The position numbers and the translations under genes are program-made. 37,516 nt of DNA from Bacteroidota bacterium (GTDB lineage: Bacteria; Bacteroidota; Bacteroidia; Flavobacteriales_F; PHOS-HE28). The stretch is from positions 1-37,516 of the forward strand of contig JACTMO010000046.1 in assembly GCA_014584605.1 (NCBI GenBank), written 5' to 3'. The notes under the pieces are model-generated. The model searched no databases and had not been told where the DNA came from. It was given only the letters and a program-made list of their open reading frames with translations. Numbering within the stretch: position 1 is the first letter of the stretch; each line of letters begins with the position of its first letter. Shown here piece after piece: positions 7,620 through 16,108 of this stretch.

Positions 7620-8396
7620 ATGCCGATCGATCCACGCGTACGCCGGCTGCTGGAAGCCGCCTATCGACGCTACGCCACCGCAGCCTTCGTGGAGGACGAC
7701 CCTTTGCAGGTGCCGCGTTCCTTCGCCGTGCGGCACGATGCGGAGGTGATCGGCTTTCTGACGGCCACGATCGCCTGGGGGCAGCGGCGCACCATCATCG
7801 CCAACGCGTGGCGGCTGGCGCGTATGATGGACGGCACGCCCGGTGCTTTCGTCGATTCGGCCTCGGCCCGTGAGCTGGCCGTGCTGGCCCCTTTTGTGCA
7901 TCGCACCTTCAACGGGACCGACCTGAGGCACTTCGTGATGGGGCTCCGGCACCTGCGCGGCACCTACGGCGGCCTGGAGGAGGCCTTCCTGGAGGACGGG
8001 GCCTTGGGCGACATGGGCACGGCCATCGCCCGGTTCAAGCGGCGCTTCTTCGAGCCACGGCATACGGTCCGCACGCGCAAGCACGTGGCCGACCCCTCGC
8101 GCGGCAGCAACGCCAAGCGGATCAACATGTTCCTGCGCTGGATGGTGCGCACCTCCGCGGAAGGCGTGGACCTGGGGCTGTGGACCCGCATCCGGCCGGC
8201 GGACCTGATGGTCCCGCTGGATGTGCACACGGGGCGGGTGGCGCGCGAGCTGGGGCTGCTCACGCGCGCTCAGGACGACTGGAAAAGTGTGGTCGAGCTC
8301 ACGGAGAACCTCCGCCAGCTCGACCCTGATGATCCGGTGAAGTACGACCTGGCGCTCTTCGGCCTCGGCGTCAACCGGGCGCTCAACGTTCGATGA
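7620..8396 (+). CDS. TIGR02757 family (DUF2400) protein
   Basis: The product (258 aa) shows the typical conserved blocks of TIGR02757: FLTATIAWGQRRTIIANA, MGLRHLRGTYGGLEEAF, the basic RKHVADPSRGSNAKRIN-type stretch, FLRWMVR, and PLDVHTGRVARELGLL near the C-terminus. The family is widespread in Bacteroidota and shows a helix-hairpin-helix-like C-terminal arrangement reminiscent of DNA glycosylases, but its biochemical role is not established. ATG 7620 gives the normal N-terminus. The last 14 bases overlap the 3' end of the convergent T9SS surface protein. Confidence 0.88.
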   Translation: MPIDPRVRRLLEAAYRRYATAAFVEDDPLQVPRSFAVRHDAEVIGFLTATIAWGQRRTIIANAWRLARMMDGTPGAFVDSASARELAVLAPFVHRTFNGTDLRHFVMGLRHLRGTYGGLEEAFLEDGALGDMGTAIARFKRRFFEPRHTVRTRKHVADPSRGSNAKRINMFLRWMVRTSAEGVDLGLWTRIRPADLMVPLDVHTGRVARELGLLTRAQDDWKSVVELTENLRQLDPDDPVKYDLALFGLGVNRALNVR

Positions 8397-10803
8397 GCAC
8401 CGTGGCGGTGGCGGCGTGGCCGACCTCGTCGCGAGCGTGGAGCATGTAGAGGCCACCGCCCAGGCCGCTGCGGTCCAGCACCACGGTCGTCGACCGGCGC
8501 TGCAGGCGGCGCACCTCACGGCCCGAGGCATCGAGGAGCACCAGCTCCAGGCGGCCTTGGAAGCGGTCGTCCAGCACGATGGCGGCCGTGCTGCTCACCG
8601 GGTTGGGCACCACGGTGATGGCGGGCGGCACTTCCGCGGCCACCTCGTCCACACCCACCGTTCCGAAGGTGAGCGTGTTCAATACGGTGTTGGTGATGAC
8701 CGGGGCGTTCTGGTCGAAGTGGATGGCCGCGCGGTTGTGGACGGTGCTGCCCTCGGCAAGGCCGTCGTGATGATCGATGGCGAACATCAGGTAGCCCTGG
8801 CTGCCCACCGGGTCGCTGGCGCTGTCCGGCAGTTGGATGTCCGGGAAGGTCACCGTCAGCAGGCCCTCGTCGCTCAGGCCCACCTGGTGAACGTGGCTCG
8901 CGCCAAGGACGCGCAGGGAGGCCAGGTCAAGGTCCTGGTCCAGGCTGTCCACCAGGACCACCTGCCCGGCGGGAAGGTTGCCGGTGTTCTGGAAGCGGAT
9001 GGTGTACACCAGGGTGCTGCCCATTTCGGTGAGGTGGTCCGGGCCCGTGCCGCGCGGCAGCACCTGCTTGTCGTTGGGGTCCACGGCGCAGCCCACCTCG
9101 CCATCCACCGCAACACCGGCGGCATGGGTGGTGCCGTTCACCACGGCCACCACGGCCAGGGAGTCGTCGAGCTGTTCGCCCACATGGGTCTCGTCCGGCA
9201 TCTGCACCAGCACCTGCACCTGGCGGGTGTGGGTGGCGGGGACGTTCACGAAGGTCCACTGGGGCACGCCGTTCAGCACGGCATCGGGCGGGGGCACCGC
9301 TCCGGCGAAGGTGCTCAGCGGGTCCAGGTGCAGCGCGGTGGTGAGGTCGGCGGCCAGGGTGCCGGTGTTCTGCACGGTGAACCAGTAGGGCACCACTTCG
9401 TTGCAGCGGATGTCGCCGGGGGTGAGCACGGGGCCGAGGGAGACCACGTCCTGGTCGGCGTGCAGGCCGAAGTCGCGTTCCAAGGCGCTGTTGTTCTGGG
9501 TCGTCACCGTCACGTTGTACAGGTCGGGCGTGGTGTTGCTCCAGCCCGCCACCGGCGGAAGCCACACGGCATAAGGACCGGGGACGGCGCTGAAGCTGTA
9601 CATGCCGCTGTGGTTGGTGAAGGTGGCCGGCACGTCGGTGGCCTCCACGCGGATGTTGTACAGTCCATGGTCGTTGCCGTTGAACACACCGTCGGCGTTC
9701 ACATCGTTGAACACACGGCCCACGATGCTGTTGCCGGCGATGGCCAGGTTGTCGAAGTAGAGCACGCGGTACTGGGCCACCGAGGTGGTGAAGAGCTCGG
9801 CATCGCCGTCGCCGTCCACATCGGCGGCCATCAGCCATCCGGGGTCCGTGATGCCGGTGGCGATCACCTGGCGCGGGCCCAGGGTGCCCTGGCCATCGAG
9901 GTGCTCGTACCAGGCCAGCTCATCGAGGTCGTTGGAGGCCACGGCCACGTCCAGGTCGCCGTCCAGGTCGAGGTCCTGCACCAGCATGCGGTCGCTCACC
10001 GACGAGGCGGCGCAGAGGGGCTGGGGCGGGCCGAAGCTGTTGGGGAGGCCGCGTTGCCACTGCAGCTGCTGATCGGCGGCGCTGGCCATCACCAGGTCCA
10101 CCAGGCCGTCGTTGTCCAGATCGCGTGGGGCACCGATGCCCACGGCGCCCAGGACCGCGGACGGGGCGAAGGAGGCGCCGCCCAGGTTCTCGCACCACCG
10201 CATCGCGGAGGTCATCGGGTCGTTCCACACCACGTCCAGGTCCCCGTCCGCGTCGCGGTCGAAGATCTCGGCGCGTTCGGCCGATACCGGACCGGCCACG
10301 ATGCCGCCAGGGATGAACTGGCCCAGGCCGTTGCTGTTCTCCATCCAGCGTAGCTGACCGCTCACGGTGGTGACCAGCAGGTCCCTGTCGCCGTCGCCGT
10401 CCAGATCGCCCGAGGTGATGGCCCGTACGGCGGGGCCATTGCTCACCAGCTGGGCGGGCCCCAGGGCGAAGCTGCCCACGTTGCGGTACCAGGTGAGCGC
10501 ACCGCTCTGCTCGCTGCTGCCCACGATATCGGTCCAACCATCGCCGTCCAGGTCGGCGGCATGGCCCACCACATCGGAGGTGGTCCAGATCTGGGCCGGG
10601 CCGAAGGTCTGGCCCAGGTTCACGTGAACGGACAAGCCGTTCCGGCTTCCGATCAGGAGGTCGGGCGAACCATCGCTGGTGAGGTCGACGAACTCCAGGC
10701 TCTGGGGTCCTTCCGCGTAGATCTCGTGCCCACCGCCGAACTGTGCGGAAGCGGGCAGGCAGGCGATCCCGGGAACGAAAAGGAGGGTCCGGATGGTGGC
10801 CAT
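8383..10803 (-). CDS. Large secreted FG-GAP/VCBS-repeat protein with T9SS sorting domain
   Basis: The product is about 806 aa. A signal peptide (MATIRTLLFVPGIACLPASAQ) is followed by about seven calcium-binding FG-GAP/VCBS repeats with cores such as DLDGDGDRDLLV, DRDADGDLDVVW and DVDGDGDAELF (residues about 35-340). Next comes an SdrD_B-like segment (GRVFNDVNADGVFNG), then a DUF11/DUF7619-type domain (DPNDKQVLPRG, YTIRFQNTGNLPA, RAAIHFDQNAPVITN), and finally a T9SS type A sorting domain beginning VVPNPVSSTAAIV. It is expected to be secreted by T9SS and anchored on the cell surface; adhesion or glycan binding is inferred. An in-frame ATG at 10815 is an alternative start. The 3' end overlaps the TIGR02757 gene by 14 bases. 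Confidence 0.92.
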   Translation of the reverse strand: MATIRTLLFVPGIACLPASAQFGGGHEIYAEGPQSLEFVDLTSDGSPDLLIGSRNGLSVHVNLGQTFGPAQIWTTSDVVGHAADLDGDGWTDIVGSSEQSGALTWYRNVGSFALGPAQLVSNGPAVRAITSGDLDGDGDRDLLVTTVSGQLRWMENSNGLGQFIPGGIVAGPVSAERAEIFDRDADGDLDVVWNDPMTSAMRWCENLGGASFAPSAVLGAVGIGAPRDLDNDGLVDLVMASAADQQLQWQRGLPNSFGPPQPLCAASSVSDRMLVQDLDLDGDLDVAVASNDLDELAWYEHLDGQGTLGPRQVIATGITDPGWLMAADVDGDGDAELFTTSVAQYRVLYFDNLAIAGNSIVGRVFNDVNADGVFNGNDHGLYNIRVEATDVPATFTNHSGMYSFSAVPGPYAVWLPPVAGWSNTTPDLYNVTVTTQNNSALERDFGLHADQDVVSLGPVLTPGDIRCNEVVPYWFTVQNTGTLAADLTTALHLDPLSTFAGAVPPPDAVLNGVPQWTFVNVPATHTRQVQVLVQMPDETHVGEQLDDSLAVVAVVNGTTHAAGVAVDGEVGCAVDPNDKQVLPRGTGPDHLTEMGSTLVYTIRFQNTGNLPAGQVVLVDSLDQDLDLASLRVLGASHVHQVGLSDEGLLTVTFPDIQLPDSASDPVGSQGYLMFAIDHHDGLAEGSTVHNRAAIHFDQNAPVITNTVLNTLTFGTVGVDEVAAEVPPAITVVPNPVSSTAAIVLDDRFQGRLELVLLDASGREVRRLQRRSTTVVLDRSGLGGGLYMLHARDEVGHAATATVLIER

Positions 10804-10965
10804 GGCAGGGTGCATTGCGCCGCTGATACGGCGAAGTATTTCGACGAGTTACACCCACCCATCGACGGAAACACGGAAAGCCTGGACCTAAAGGCTTGAC
10901 AAGGCCGGGAGCAGGGGGAAGGCCCGGGCGTTGGACGCGGGGACGGTGGGCCCGGGCATCCGCCG

Positions 10966-10973
10966 CATCTTTG
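10966..10973 (+). promoter_or_regulatory. Bacteroidetes-type -7 element for the BatA-like gene
   Basis: CATCTTTG (TAnnTTTG with T to C at the first base) lies 8 bases before the ATG at 10982. The identical octamer precedes dapD and the saccharopine dehydrogenase gene. Confidence 0.55.
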
Positions 10974-10981
10974 CCCAGCGG

Positions 10982-13021
10982 ATGACCTTCCTGAACCCTT
11001 CCTTCCTGTGGGCGCTCGGCGCCCTGGCCATCCCGGTCCTCATCCACCTCTTCCAGCTCCGGCGGTTCAAGCGGATCGATTTCACCCACGTGCGCCTGCT
11101 GGAGGAGGTGACCCGGCGCACGCGGAGCATGCGCAAGGTGCGGCACTGGGGTGTGCTGGCCGCGCGTTGTGCCGCCCTGGCCGCGTTGGTGCTGGCCTTC
11201 GCCCAACCGGTGCTCCAGCGGTCGGACGCCACGGTCACGCCGGGCCGCCAGGCGGTGAGCATCTATGTGGACGACAGCTACAGCATGGACGGGCAGAACG
11301 CCGGCGGGCGGTTGTTGGACCAGGCGCGCAAGGCGGCCGGCGACATCGTGAACGCACAGGCGGCCACCGACCGTTTCCAGGTGCTCACGAACCGGTACGA
11401 AGCGCGGCAACAGATGCTCGTGGGCCGGGACGACGCCGTGGAGGCCGTGTCGCGCGTGGAGACCGGGCCGTACGCACGCCCGCTCTCGCAGGTGCTGGCC
11501 CGCCAGCGCGAAGCCCTGGTGCGGGGCCAGGAACAGGGCCGACGCCGCATCCTCTTCACCGACCTGCAACGGCACAACGTGGACCTCGATGCCTGGACGA
11601 ACGACAGCCTGATGCCGGTGTTGATCGTACCCTTCCAGCCGGCCGACGCGGCCGACCTCAGCATCGACTCGGCCTGGTTCGAGGGGCCGGTGCGCCGCGC
11701 AGGCCGTCCGGAAGCGCTGCACGTGCGCATCACCAACCACGGCGGCAACGACCTCTCCGCCATCCCGCTGAACCTGACGGTGGACGGCAGGGTGCAGGCC
11801 ATGGGCACCTTCGCCGTGCGCGGCGCCTCGGCCGTGGACACCGTGCTGCGCTTCACCCAGGTGGGTCCCGGTCCGCACCACGGCGAGCTCAGCATCAAGG
11901 ATCCCCCCATCGTGTTCGACGACGTACTGCCCATCGCCTACACCGTGGTGGACCGGGTGCGCGTGCTGGTCATCGGCGGCGCGCTACCCGACGGCGACCA
12001 GGCGCTGCGTGCCGTGTTCGCCAGCGACAGCAGCTACACGACCACCTTCGCCGACCTGCGCACGGTGGACCCGATGCAGGTGGCCGAAGCCGACCTGGTG
12101 GTGGTGAACGGCTGCACCGGCATCCCCGCAGGTCTGGCCCAGCAGCTCAGGGAGCGGGTGGGCGCCGGAGGCTCGCTGGCCCTGTTCCCTCCCTTGGAAC
12201 CGCCGGTGGCCGACCACAACGGTCTGCTGGCCGCCCTGGGCGCCGCCACCTTTGGCGCACGCGACACGTCCGGCATCGCCATGGACCGGATCGACCTGGA
12301 CCTGCCGTTCCATCGCGAGGTGTTCACCCACCTGCCGCGCAACGTGGACCTGCCCGGGGTCCGTCTGCGCTACGCCCTGCAGCCGGTCCACGGCGCCACC
12401 GCCCTGCTGCGCACGGTGGACGGCAAGCCCTTCCTTTCGCTGTCCACCGCCGGTGAAGGCCGGGTGCTGGTGGGCGCCTCGCCCCTCACCGAAGCCGCGG
12501 GCGGCCTGATCCGTCACGCGCTGTTCGTCACCACCCTCCTGCGCCTGGCCGAGACCAGCCGGAGCTCGGGCGCGCTGTACCAGGTGCTGGGCGCGGAGCA
12601 CCAGGTGCCCCTGCCCGGCGTGCCTCCCGCAGGCGAGGCCGGCTTCACCCTCCGCGGCCCCGGTGGTCGCAGCTGGGTGGCGGAGACACGCAGGGGCCCC
12701 GGCGGCACCGAGCTGATGCTGGGCGGTGACGACATGGAGGCCGGAGCCTATGCCGTGACCCGGGGCACCGACACGGTGGCCATGGTGGCGCTGGTGAACG
12801 ACCGCTCCGAGGCCTCCCGCGACCTGATGGGTGTGGAGGATCTGCGTGAACAGCTCGCCCAGCGCGGCCTTACCGCCTTCAGGGTGCTGGACGCTCCACA
12901 AGCCGGCGCCACGCTAAGTTTGAACGAGGTGGACGGAGGAACCAAGTTGTGGCCCTGGTTCATTGTGCTGGCCCTGCTCTTCCTGGCCATCGAGACCATC
13001 CTGATCCGCACCAGCCCATGA
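10982..13021 (+). CDS. BatA-like membrane protein with degenerate vWA domain
   Basis: The product (679 aa) starts with the BatA/aerotolerance-regulator N-terminal module (TIGR02226): MTFLNPSFLWALGALAIP, IHLFQLRRFKRIDF, then a second transmembrane helix near 60-78. A vWA-like domain follows, with the metal-site motif YVDDSYSMDG (DxSxS), and then a long region with a glutamine-amidotransferase-like character. A C-terminal transmembrane helix (PWFIVLALLFLAIETILI) closes the protein. Its role is unknown; related Bat proteins are linked to envelope integrity and stress survival. The stop overlaps the start of the dihydroorotase-like gene (ATGA), so the two are translationally coupled. Confidence 0.88.
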   Translation: MTFLNPSFLWALGALAIPVLIHLFQLRRFKRIDFTHVRLLEEVTRRTRSMRKVRHWGVLAARCAALAALVLAFAQPVLQRSDATVTPGRQAVSIYVDDSYSMDGQNAGGRLLDQARKAAGDIVNAQAATDRFQVLTNRYEARQQMLVGRDDAVEAVSRVETGPYARPLSQVLARQREALVRGQEQGRRRILFTDLQRHNVDLDAWTNDSLMPVLIVPFQPADAADLSIDSAWFEGPVRRAGRPEALHVRITNHGGNDLSAIPLNLTVDGRVQAMGTFAVRGASAVDTVLRFTQVGPGPHHGELSIKDPPIVFDDVLPIAYTVVDRVRVLVIGGALPDGDQALRAVFASDSSYTTTFADLRTVDPMQVAEADLVVVNGCTGIPAGLAQQLRERVGAGGSLALFPPLEPPVADHNGLLAALGAATFGARDTSGIAMDRIDLDLPFHREVFTHLPRNVDLPGVRLRYALQPVHGATALLRTVDGKPFLSLSTAGEGRVLVGASPLTEAAGGLIRHALFVTTLLRLAETSRSSGALYQVLGAEHQVPLPGVPPAGEAGFTLRGPGGRSWVAETRRGPGGTELMLGGDDMEAGAYAVTRGTDTVAMVALVNDRSEASRDLMGVEDLREQLAQRGLTAFRVLDAPQAGATLSLNEVDGGTKLWPWFIVLALLFLAIETILIRTSP

Positions 13022-14310
13022 AACCCACGCTGCTCCGCCAGGCACACATCGTAGACCCCGGAGGCCCCGCCCACGGTCAGGAAGCGGACCTGCTGCTGGA
13101 GGACGGGCGCATCAAGCGCATCGGGCAGCGGCTCGCACGGGGCGACGCGCGGGAAGTGCGACTGCCGGGCCTGCACGTTTCACCGGGCTGGGTCGACACG
13201 CGGGCCCACTTCCGCGAGCCCGGTGAAGAACCCAAGGAGGGCCTGCGCAACGGTCTGGACGCGGCGGCCGCCGGAGGCTTCACCGCGGTGGCCGTGCTGC
13301 CCAGCACCCGGCCGGCCATCGATGACGCGAGCCGTGTGGAGCACCTGCTGCGCCGTGCCGAGGGCCATGCCGTGCGGCTGCTGCCGCTGGGCGGGCTCAC
13401 CAAGGGGTTGCAGGGCCAGCAACTGGCCGAGCTGTACGACATGCACCGGGCCGGCGCGGTGGCCTTCACGGACGACCAGGAGCCGCTGCGCAACCCGCGG
13501 GTGCTGCTGCTCGCCCTGCAGTACGTCACCGTGTTCGGCGGCACGGTGATCAGCTTTCCCCAAGACCCCGATCTGCTGGGCCAGGGCCAGATGCACGAAG
13601 GCCCCCTGAGCGCCCGCCTCGGCATGCGCGGCATCGCACCGCTGGCCGAGCAGGTCCGGCTGGCCCGCGACATCGCCCTGCTGGAGTACACCGGGTCCCG
13701 CCTGCACGTGGCCACGGTGAGCAGCGCCGAAGGGGTGGACCTGGTGCGCGCGGCCAAGGCGCGCGGGCTGGCGCTCACGGCCTCGGTGGCAGCACATCAC
13801 CTGCTGCTGGACGACGGCTGCCTGCGCGGCTTCGACACGGTGTACAAGGTGATGCCGCCCCTGCGCGACGCCGCCACCATCGAGGCCCTGCGCAACGGGG
13901 TGAAGGACGGCACCATCGACACGATCTGCAGCGACCACCGGCCGGAGGACATCGAGCACAAGAAGCTGGAATTCGGGCAGGCCGCCTTCGGCATGGGCGG
14001 TCTCGAAACGGCGTTCGCCGTGGCCAACACCGCGCTCAAAGGGCACATGAGCCTGCGCCGCATCGTGGCGCGTTTCACCCACGGACCGCGCAAGGCCCTG
14101 GGCCTGCCGGCGCTGCACCTGGTCGAAGGCGGGGAGGCGGACCTCACCCTCTTCGACCCCGAGCTGAGCTGGCTGTACACGCGCGACCATGCCGTAAGCC
14201 GGGCCGACAACTCTCCGTTCTTCGGTCAGCAGCTCACCGGAAGGCCGCTGGGGATCGTGCGCGTAGGTCGCCCGTACTGGAGCCCGGTGCTCCAGGAAGC
14301 GATGGCTTAA
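13018..14310 (+). CDS. Dihydroorotase-like amidohydrolase, probably catalytically degenerate
   Basis: The product (430 aa) is related to PyrC dihydroorotase, which closes the pyrimidine ring, and has the amidohydrolase beta-barrel signatures SPGWVDTRAHFREPGEE, AHHLLLDD and ICSDHRPED. The first metal-binding His of the HxH motif is Arg62 (DTRAH in place of DxHxH). The His normally found after the central strand is missing in VISFPQDPDL. The His of the HVST block is Thr233 (LHVATVSS). His64, the AHH pair and Asp306 remain. Bacteroidota commonly carry such a second, non-canonical copy beside a true PyrC. The start overlaps the stop of the BatA-like gene, a pairing I recall as common in this phylum. 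Its actual activity is unknown. Confidence 0.85.
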   Translation: MKPTLLRQAHIVDPGGPAHGQEADLLLEDGRIKRIGQRLARGDAREVRLPGLHVSPGWVDTRAHFREPGEEPKEGLRNGLDAAAAGGFTAVAVLPSTRPAIDDASRVEHLLRRAEGHAVRLLPLGGLTKGLQGQQLAELYDMHRAGAVAFTDDQEPLRNPRVLLLALQYVTVFGGTVISFPQDPDLLGQGQMHEGPLSARLGMRGIAPLAEQVRLARDIALLEYTGSRLHVATVSSAEGVDLVRAAKARGLALTASVAAHHLLLDDGCLRGFDTVYKVMPPLRDAATIEALRNGVKDGTIDTICSDHRPEDIEHKKLEFGQAAFGMGGLETAFAVANTALKGHMSLRRIVARFTHGPRKALGLPALHLVEGGEADLTLFDPELSWLYTRDHAVSRADNSPFFGQQLTGRPLGIVRVGRPYWSPVLQEAMA

Positions 14311-14885
14311 TCCGCCTTCACCTGCGCAGCGTCGATGCTGTCGTTCATCCGGCGGAAGCGTTCGATCAACTCCTCGTCGGTGTACTGTAGGTTCTGGATC
14401 ATCGCCTTGGCGTCCTTGGCGAAGCGATGGTCCGGGAAACGCGCGATCACCTCTTCGTAGGCCGTTTTGGCGTTGCCCTTCTGCTTGAGGTCGGCATCGA
14501 TGGTGAAGGCCCGCAGGTAGTAGGTGTCCGCCAGACGGGACCATTGCGGATACTCCTTGATGATGCGGTCGTAGAGCTGCACGGCCTCCTGCGGCCCGCC
14601 CAGGCCCTTGCTCATGCCCGCAGCACGGAAGAGGTATTCGGGCGCCATGGAGTCGTTGGGGAAGGCCTTCGCATAGGCCTTGTACACATCCAGCAGGGCC
14701 TGCGCCCCCCGTCGGTCGAAGACGGTCTTGGCGAACAGGGAGTCCTCCATGGCGCGGATGCGGACGCTCATCTCCGGGGCGGGCGGCGTGGTGGAACCGG
14801 TGGGCGCGGTCGGCGCTTTGGCGGCATCACCGCCGCAGGCCACGAGCAACATGGCCAGCAGGCCGGGTATCAGAAGGGTCCTCAT
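14307..14885 (-). CDS. TPR lipoprotein (BamD/YbgF-like)
   Basis: The product (192 aa) has a lipoprotein signal peptide with lipobox LLVACGG (Cys about 18), a low-complexity Ala/Pro/Thr linker, and tetratricopeptide-type helices with alternating motifs such as LLDVYKAYAKAFPND, AVQLYDRIIKEYPQWSR and AKTAYEEVIARFPDHRFAKDA. This resembles the outer-membrane TPR lipoproteins BamD or CpoB/YbgF, though no specific assignment is possible. The start overlaps the stop of peptide deformylase (ATGA), so it follows def in the same transcript. Its stop overlaps the convergent dihydroorotase-like gene by 4 bases. Confidence 0.8.
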   Translation of the reverse strand: MRTLLIPGLLAMLLVACGGDAAKAPTAPTGSTTPPAPEMSVRIRAMEDSLFAKTVFDRRGAQALLDVYKAYAKAFPNDSMAPEYLFRAAGMSKGLGGPQEAVQLYDRIIKEYPQWSRLADTYYLRAFTIDADLKQKGNAKTAYEEVIARFPDHRFAKDAKAMIQNLQYTDEELIERFRRMNDSIDAAQVKAD

Positions 14886-15475
14886 CGAGCGGTCTTCAAA
14901 GGGGGGAATCGCATCTTGTACTTGGCATCGGTGATGCCCCGCGAGATGTCGCGCAGACGGCCCTGCAGCAGCTTGCGCCGCAACGGGGCCAGATGGTCGG
15001 TGAACAGGATGCCGTCCAGGTGGTCGTGTTCGTGCTGGATCACACGGGCGGCAAAGCCCTCGAAGGTCTCCTCGTGCTCCTTGAACTGCTCGTCCTGATA
15101 CTGAAGCACGATCCGGGACTGGCGGAACACCTCCTCCCGGATGCCGGGAATGCTGAGGCATCCTTCCTCGAAGGGCCATTCCTCCCCATCCTCCTCCACG
15201 ATGTAGGGATTGATGAACACCTTCTTGAACGCGGCCAGATGGGCCTGCTCGGGAATGGGCTTGCCCTGCTCATCCTCCGCGAAGGGCGATGCGTCCACGA
15301 TGAACAGGCGCAGGCTGTGCCCCACCTGGGGTGCCGCCAGGCCCACGCCGTTGGCCGCGTACATGGTCTCGAACATTTCGGCGATCAGCTGCTCCAGCCC
15401 GGTGTGGCCGGGCTCGATGTCCTGGGCCAGCTTCTTGAGCACGGGATCGCCGTATGCGCGTATGGGGAGGATCAT
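14882..15475 (-). CDS. def: Peptide deformylase
   Basis: The product (197 aa) removes the formyl group from nascent N-terminal methionine. All three signature motifs are present: GVGLAAPQ (43-50), EGCLS (104-108, with metal-ligand Cys106) and QHEHDH (147-152, HExxH with His148, Glu149 and His152). ATG 15475 begins MILPIRAYGDPVL, the normal N-terminus; the extra 13 codons upstream would run through the promoter. A clear -7 element, TATTTTCG, lies 8 bases upstream. The TPR lipoprotein follows with a 4-base overlap. Confidence 0.97.
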   Translation of the reverse strand: MILPIRAYGDPVLKKLAQDIEPGHTGLEQLIAEMFETMYAANGVGLAAPQVGHSLRLFIVDASPFAEDEQGKPIPEQAHLAAFKKVFINPYIVEEDGEEWPFEEGCLSIPGIREEVFRQSRIVLQYQDEQFKEHEETFEGFAARVIQHEHDHLDGILFTDHLAPLRRKLLQGRLRDISRGITDAKYKMRFPPLKTAR

Positions 15476-15482
15476 CGGGTCG

Positions 15483-15490
15483 CGAAAATA
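15483..15490 (-). promoter_or_regulatory. Bacteroidetes-type -7 element for def
   Basis: The minus strand reads TATTTTCG, matching TAnnTTTG with one change, 7 bases before the def ATG. The remaining 125 bases up to the ruvX stop show nothing notable. Confidence 0.6.
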
Positions 15491-15615
15491 CTCCGCGCCG
15501 TTCGGCGGAAGCACGACGGGTCACCGCTGTAGCAAGATGACGACAGGCGTTTCAGGTCGCCGGATCCCGCTTCGAACAGCACCTGCGATGATGGGAGGGC
15601 CGGTCGGCGACGAGA

Positions 15616-16035
15616 TCAAGGATGTGCCTGGCCCTTGAGCCAGTCCTGGAGCAGGATGGTGGCGCTGATGCGGTCGAGCTGTCCCTTGTCGCGCCGGGCC
15701 TGGCGGCCCTTGCCGCTGGCGAGCAGGGTGCGCTCGGCCAGAACACTGGTGAAGCGTTCGTCCACCGTTTCCACGAAGCAGTTCGGGAAGGACTTGCGCA
15801 GGTGCTCCACCAGGACCAGGGCGGGCGCGGTACCGTCGGTGGGGCCACCGTTCAGGCCGCGGGGAACCCCTACCACGAAACCGTCCACCGGCGCGGTGGC
15901 CAGGTAGCGCTGCAGGTAGGGAAGCAACGCGGTGGTGTCCACCGTGTCCAGTGCGGTGGCGATGATGCGCAACGGATCGGTGACGGCGAGGCCGCAGCGC
16001 CGGGCGCCGGGATCGATGGCCAGCACGCGTCCCAC
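15616..16035 (-). CDS. ruvX: RuvX/YqgF family Holliday junction resolvase-like protein
   Basis: The product (139 aa, usual length) has an RNase H-like fold and is implicated in Holliday-junction resolution or in 16S rRNA 5'-end maturation. Acidic residues lie in LAIDPGARRCGLAVTDP (Asp8), ETVDERFTS and QLDRISATILLQDWL, as in YqgF proteins. VVGVPRGLNGGPTDG is the conserved glycine-rich block. The start is GTG at 16035, placed because it yields the standard MGRVLAIDPG opening and lies 4 bases after a -7-like element. The gene is divergent from dapD. Confidence 0.93.
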   Translation of the reverse strand: MGRVLAIDPGARRCGLAVTDPLRIIATALDTVDTTALLPYLQRYLATAPVDGFVVGVPRGLNGGPTDGTAPALVLVEHLRKSFPNCFVETVDERFTSVLAERTLLASGKGRQARRDKGQLDRISATILLQDWLKGQAHP

Positions 16036-16039
16036 GGCG

Positions 16040-16047
16040 CGAAGGTC
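16040..16047 (-). promoter_or_regulatory. -7-like element for ruvX
   Basis: The minus strand reads GACCTTCG 4 bases before the GTG start, suggesting a leaderless message. It has two mismatches to TAnnTTTG. Confidence 0.35.
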
Positions 16048-16096
16048 GGCAACCGGAAGGCAAGGGCACGCAGGCCGGCAGGCGGGCGCCGGTGCT

Positions 16097-16104
16097 CATC
16101 TTTG
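16097..16104 (+). promoter_or_regulatory. Bacteroidetes-type -7 element for dapD
   Basis: CATCTTTG lies 4 bases before the ATG at 16109. The spacing implies translation from a leaderless message or from the next ATG at 16118. Confidence 0.55.
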
Positions 16105-16108
16105 CGGT

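Noticed and set aside
8416-10353. 645-residue plus-strand open frame
   Set aside because: It is the complementary strand of the FG-GAP T9SS protein, and its His/Val/Gly-rich composition is typical of GC-rich shadow frames.
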